Source: Rhodococcus rhodnii
GTDB lineage: Bacteria; Actinomycetota; Actinomycetes; Mycobacteriales; Pseudonocardiaceae
NCBI GenBank assembly: GCA_000720375.1
Contig: JOAA01000027.1
Location: 58,920 to 122,919 of the forward strand
DNA: 64,000 nucleotides
Direction of reading: 5' to 3'
The first letter of the stretch is position 1; each line of letters begins with the position of its first letter. This document shows, one piece after another, positions 61,203 through 64,000 of the stretch. The notes beneath the pieces are model-generated. The model was not told the origin of the DNA. It made no database searches and saw only the letters and a list, made by a program, of their open reading frames with translations. A program made the position numbers and the translations under genes.

Positions 61203-62531
61203 GTGACGACGGTGAAGCGGCTCTCGTTCGGCCTCGCGGCACACGCCAAACCGGTCGTGCGCTGGGGAATCGGCCACGCACTGCCCCGTGCCGCCCTGTG
61301 GGCCGGTGCCCGGCGCGGAGATCTCCAGGCCCGGCTGATCGGCGACTCCGAACGGTTGCCGACCACCGAGCTGAACGACTTGTTCGACGAGATCCGCGGC
61401 CACGGACCGGTGCACAAGGCCGGCTTCGCCTATCTGACCGCCACTCACTCGGCCACGAAGGAGTTGCTCACCAGCAACGACTTCCGCAGCGGGGTCGGCA
61501 GTCCGGACGACACACTGCTGTCGAGGCTGTTCAGGTGGTCCGCACCCGAGTACGCGCATCCGGTGACACCGCCGTCCCTGCTGGTGTCCGAGCCGCCCGA
61601 CCACACGCGCTACCGGAAGCTCGTCACGCGCGTGTTCACGGTGCGTGCCGTGGAGAACCTGCGTGAACGCACGGAGCAGATCGCGCACGAACTGCTCGAC
61701 ACCATCGACCCAGCCCAGCCGGTCGACCTCGTCAGTACGTACTGCAGCCTGCTGCCGGTGACCGTGATCGCGGAAATCCTCGGCGTGCCACCAGATCAGC
61801 GGCAGCGTGTCCTCGAGCTGGGTGCCGCGGCCGCGCCCAGTCTCGACATGGGTCTGTCCTGGCGCCGGTTCCGCGCAGTGGACGCGGCGCTCGCGGCATT
61901 CGACCACTGGCTTGCCAACCATCTTGACCACTTGAAGGCCAATCCCGGTGACAACCTCCTGAGCCAGCTGGTCGCCGCGCGCGAGGACGGCGTCGGCCTC
62001 ACCGAACTGGAGCTGAAAGCCACCGCTGGGCTCGTGCTCGCGGCAGGGTTCGAGACGACCGTGAACCTGCTCGGCAACGGGATCACCCTGCTGCACGAGA
62101 ATCCCGGACAGCTGCAGGCACTGCGGCAGGACCCGGCGCTGTGGCCGAACGCCGTCGACGAGGTTCTCCGGCTCGATCCGCCCGTCCTGCTGACCGGGCG
62201 AACGTGTCTGCGCGACACCGAGTTGGCAGGCGTACCGGTGCCGAGAGGGGCGGTTGTCGTCGGGATCCTGGCCGGCGCGAACCGCGATCCCGGTCTCTTC
62301 GACGAACCTGTGCGGTTCGACGTCACCCGCCCGAACGCCCGCGAACACGTTTCTTTCTCCGCGGGGCGCCACTACTGTCTCGGCGCCGCCCTCGCGCGCA
62401 TGGAAGGTGAAGTGGGCTTGCGCGTCATCTTCGACCGGTACCCGCACCTCGAGCTCAAACCCGGCGCGAGTCGACGCGGCACGAGGATCCTCCGTGGCTT
62501 TGAGCGCCTTCCCGCGGTCTTGAAATCCTGA
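61203..62531 (+). CDS. Cytochrome P450
   Basis: Encodes 442 residues; GTG 61203 follows AGAGGA. Motifs: EPPDHTRYRKLVTRVFTVRA, I-helix LVLAAGFETTVNLLGNG, ExxR helix AVDEVLRLDPPV, and heme loop FSAGRHYCLGAALARMEGEV with the axial Cys. The N-terminal about 50 residues are longer than in most bacterial P450s and may hold a membrane-proximal helix (FGLAAHAKPVVRWGIG). No ferredoxin gene nearby. It lies 69 bp after the SDR gene; the pair could oxidise and reduce the same compound. The stop codon falls within a 17-bp tandem duplication. Confidence 0.9.
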   Translation: MTTVKRLSFGLAAHAKPVVRWGIGHALPRAALWAGARRGDLQARLIGDSERLPTTELNDLFDEIRGHGPVHKAGFAYLTATHSATKELLTSNDFRSGVGSPDDTLLSRLFRWSAPEYAHPVTPPSLLVSEPPDHTRYRKLVTRVFTVRAVENLRERTEQIAHELLDTIDPAQPVDLVSTYCSLLPVTVIAEILGVPPDQRQRVLELGAAAAPSLDMGLSWRRFRAVDAALAAFDHWLANHLDHLKANPGDNLLSQLVAAREDGVGLTELELKATAGLVLAAGFETTVNLLGNGITLLHENPGQLQALRQDPALWPNAVDEVLRLDPPVLLTGRTCLRDTELAGVPVPRGAVVVGILAGANRDPGLFDEPVRFDVTRPNAREHVSFSAGRHYCLGAALARMEGEVGLRVIFDRYPHLELKPGASRRGTRILRGFERLPAVLKS

Positions 62532-62552
62532 CTCGCTTGAAATCCTGACTCG
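62519..62552 (+). repeat. Two tandem copies of a 17-bp unit at the P450 stop
   Basis: CTTGAAATCCTGACTCG occurs twice in direct succession (62519-62535 and 62536-62552). The first copy includes the P450 stop codon at 62529-62531. Probably a recent slippage duplication. Confidence 0.85.
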
Positions 62553-62621
62553 CTCGCGCGAGGTTCTCGCCACGCCATGTTCACCGGGTGGTGAAAGTAT
62601 CTCGGCACCCTGGTGTGGATC

Positions 62622-62893
62622 ATGGAACACAACGACCCCGACCGGGCGACGGGCCCGTGGACGACCGTGCCCGCCCCGATCGCGGAGACCAAGGCCGTGC
62701 ACAACATGCTGACCGCCGTCGAAGCCGTCCTGCAGGACTCCGGCCTCATCGCGCAGGCGTCATGATCACCCAGATCGGCGGCCTCACCCTTGGCAGCACC
62801 TTTCGCCAGACCACCATCCGGAGCTACGACCCGCTGACCTCACTGGTGAGCAGCACCACCGTCAAGACAGCGAAGTCCACTTCTCGAACCTAA
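62622..62893 (+). other. Two short overlapping open frames of unknown nature
   Basis: ATG 62622 opens 47 codons (MEHNDPDRATGPWTTVPAPI..., stop at 62765) with strongly coding-like base bias. Its stop overlaps an ATG at 62762 that opens 43 more codons (MITQIGGLTLGSTFRQTTIR..., stop at 62893). No ribosome binding site or family is evident. They may be fragments of a decayed gene upstream of the pseudokinase. Confidence 0.25.
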
Positions 62894-63028
62894 TTGTCCA
62901 TAGTAGACAGTGGTCGTCACGTGCCCAGCCTGAAGCTCCGTGTGACGTGGATCGTTTGAGGTTTCGGGCCGTGCGGTTTTGGGCATGCAGTGAACTGGCT
63001 GGGGATGGAAGCTGGGCAGGGTGGGTGT

Positions 63029-63997
63029 ATGGGTGGCGTGTTGCGAGCGGTGGATGGATTGCTGCCGCCGGGCACGGTGATCGGTGACGGACGCTACCGG
63101 TTGCTGGAACCCGTCGGCACTGACGAACGGGACAACGCGCAGTTGTGGCGGGCGCGCGACGGCCGGCTCGAGCGCGATGTCGCATTGACCGTGCTGTCCG
63201 GCGATTGCTCGGCCTCTGACACTGCGCGGCAAACCCTGCAGCGTGCCGCGCCCGTGTCCCGTCTCATGCATCCCGGCATCGCGCCAGTGCTGACCGTGTC
63301 GAGCGTCGGTGATGGCGTGGCCCGCGGTGAGGGCATCGCAGGCATCATCGCCGCCGAATGGACCCGGGGCACGGGCATGACTGACGTAGTCGCGCGGGAG
63401 CCGGTCACACCCCTCCACGCCTGCCTGCTGTTCGAACCCCTCGCCGACGCGGTGGCGCTGGCTCACCGCCGCGGTGTGGTGCTCGGCGTGGGACACCCGC
63501 TCCGCGTCCGGGTCACCCCCGCGGGCACGCTACGGCTGGCGTTTCCCGGCCCACCAGCGGAAGTGAGCCTGATCGACGACGTGCGCGGCCTCGGCGCGAT
63601 TCTGTATTTCCTGCTGACCGGCAGTTGGCCGACACCAGGCGGCCCACTCGTCTCGCCCCAGGAGGTGCAGCCTGCGGTCCCGGCCGAACTGTCCGACGTC
63701 GCGATCCGCAGTGTCGCCGACGTCAGTGCCGGCGGCATCCGCACCTGTGACAGCATTCTGCGAGTTCTCCGGCTGGTGTCCGAGAACGCCGAACGCGTCG
63801 CCACAGCCACCGAACTGCCTGACGACAACGACAACACCCCTGCCACCGAGAAGAGCGGCGCGGTGTGGATCACGAAACCACCAGTCAACGACGCCGCACG
63901 GAGGAAGAAGCTGGCCATCGCCGTCGCGGTGCTCGTGCTCATCTCGATAGGCGTGATCGTGTGGATCGGCGCCACCGTGATCGGTACGTTCCTTTGA
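63029..63997 (+). CDS. Membrane-anchored pseudokinase of the MurJ-associated type
   Basis: Encodes 322 residues from ATG 63029. The cytoplasmic region (about 15-215) resembles the degenerate Ser/Thr kinase domain found beside or fused to MurJ in actinobacteria: GTVIGDGRYRLLEPVG, QLWRARDGRLERDVALTVLS, VVLGVGHPLRVRVTPAGTLR, DDVRGLGAILYFLLTGSWPT. The HRD and DFG catalytic motifs are absent. A GIRTCDSILRVL segment, a linker, then KKLAIAVAVLVLISIGVIVW, one transmembrane helix, and a stop seven to ten residues later. Relatives usually continue with a large outer domain, so this copy looks truncated or a short variant. Related pseudokinases bind FHA proteins to regulate lipid II export. No murJ gene lies immediately upstream. 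Confidence 0.72.
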   Translation: MGGVLRAVDGLLPPGTVIGDGRYRLLEPVGTDERDNAQLWRARDGRLERDVALTVLSGDCSASDTARQTLQRAAPVSRLMHPGIAPVLTVSSVGDGVARGEGIAGIIAAEWTRGTGMTDVVAREPVTPLHACLLFEPLADAVALAHRRGVVLGVGHPLRVRVTPAGTLRLAFPGPPAEVSLIDDVRGLGAILYFLLTGSWPTPGGPLVSPQEVQPAVPAELSDVAIRSVADVSAGGIRTCDSILRVLRLVSENAERVATATELPDDNDNTPATEKSGAVWITKPPVNDAARRKKLAIAVAVLVLISIGVIVWIGATVIGTFL

Positions 63998-64000
63998 GAC

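Noticed and set aside
60207..62702. 831-codon minus-strand open frame
   Set aside because: It lies opposite the SDR and P450 genes, which have start signals and family motifs; it is the usual high-GC antisense frame.

Overview
This window looks like high-GC actinomycete DNA, probably from a Pseudonocardiaceae-type soil or antibiotic-producing genus. That is inferred from strong GC bias at third codon positions, GTG starts, a SARP/AfsR regulator, a DUF574-type methyltransferase, actinobacterial P450s and small secreted actinobacterial proteins. No rRNA, intact tRNA, CRISPR array or complete insertion sequence was found. It reads as an accessory region.

Layout. 1-604: a metal-binding ABC transporter lipoprotein (cut by the window edge) behind a Zur-type box. 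0.9-5.7 kb: a decayed MmyB-type regulator, an ECF sigma factor fused to a GAF-like sensor domain and coupled to a 40-codon upstream ORF, several small secreted proteins and a WD40 remnant. 6.1-24.8 kb: six coupled genes (M64-like metalloprotease, DUF6603-kelch giant, kelch propeller, three large conserved proteins of unknown role), followed by a SARP-type NB-ARC regulator. 28.4-30.1 kb: a methyltransferase divergent from a TetR regulator. 30.1-39.3 kb: a secreted RHS polymorphic toxin with a Hint domain and a C-terminal Cys-His-Asp (papain-fold-like) toxin domain, with its probable immunity gene directly behind it.

40-53 kb: a lipoprotein, an AraC regulator divergent from a secretory lipase, a SnoaL-like protein, a membrane-anchored HTH protein carrying a degenerate glycosidase domain divergent from a ricin-type lectin, a two-subunit molybdenum hydroxylase, a transposase relic, and a P450/hydrolase pair divergent from a DUF574 methyltransferase. 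53.4-59.7 kb: relics of a LuxR regulator and a recombinase beside a three-gene operon encoding a giant caspase-GHKL ATPase protein, a zinc ribbon protein and a three-TM protein, which resembles a conflict or cell-suicide module. 60-64 kb: an SDR dehydrogenase, another P450 and a MurJ-associated-type pseudokinase.

The two strongest candidates for undescribed systems are the 18.7 kb giant-protein operon (6076-24815) and the caspase-GHKL ATPase operon (54109-59682). The HTH-TM-pseudoglycosidase/lectin pair (43782-46492) is a third, smaller candidate. Start sites were chosen from Shine-Dalgarno spacing, signal peptides and overlaps, and often differ from the longest open frame. Family assignments come from motif recognition without database searches.
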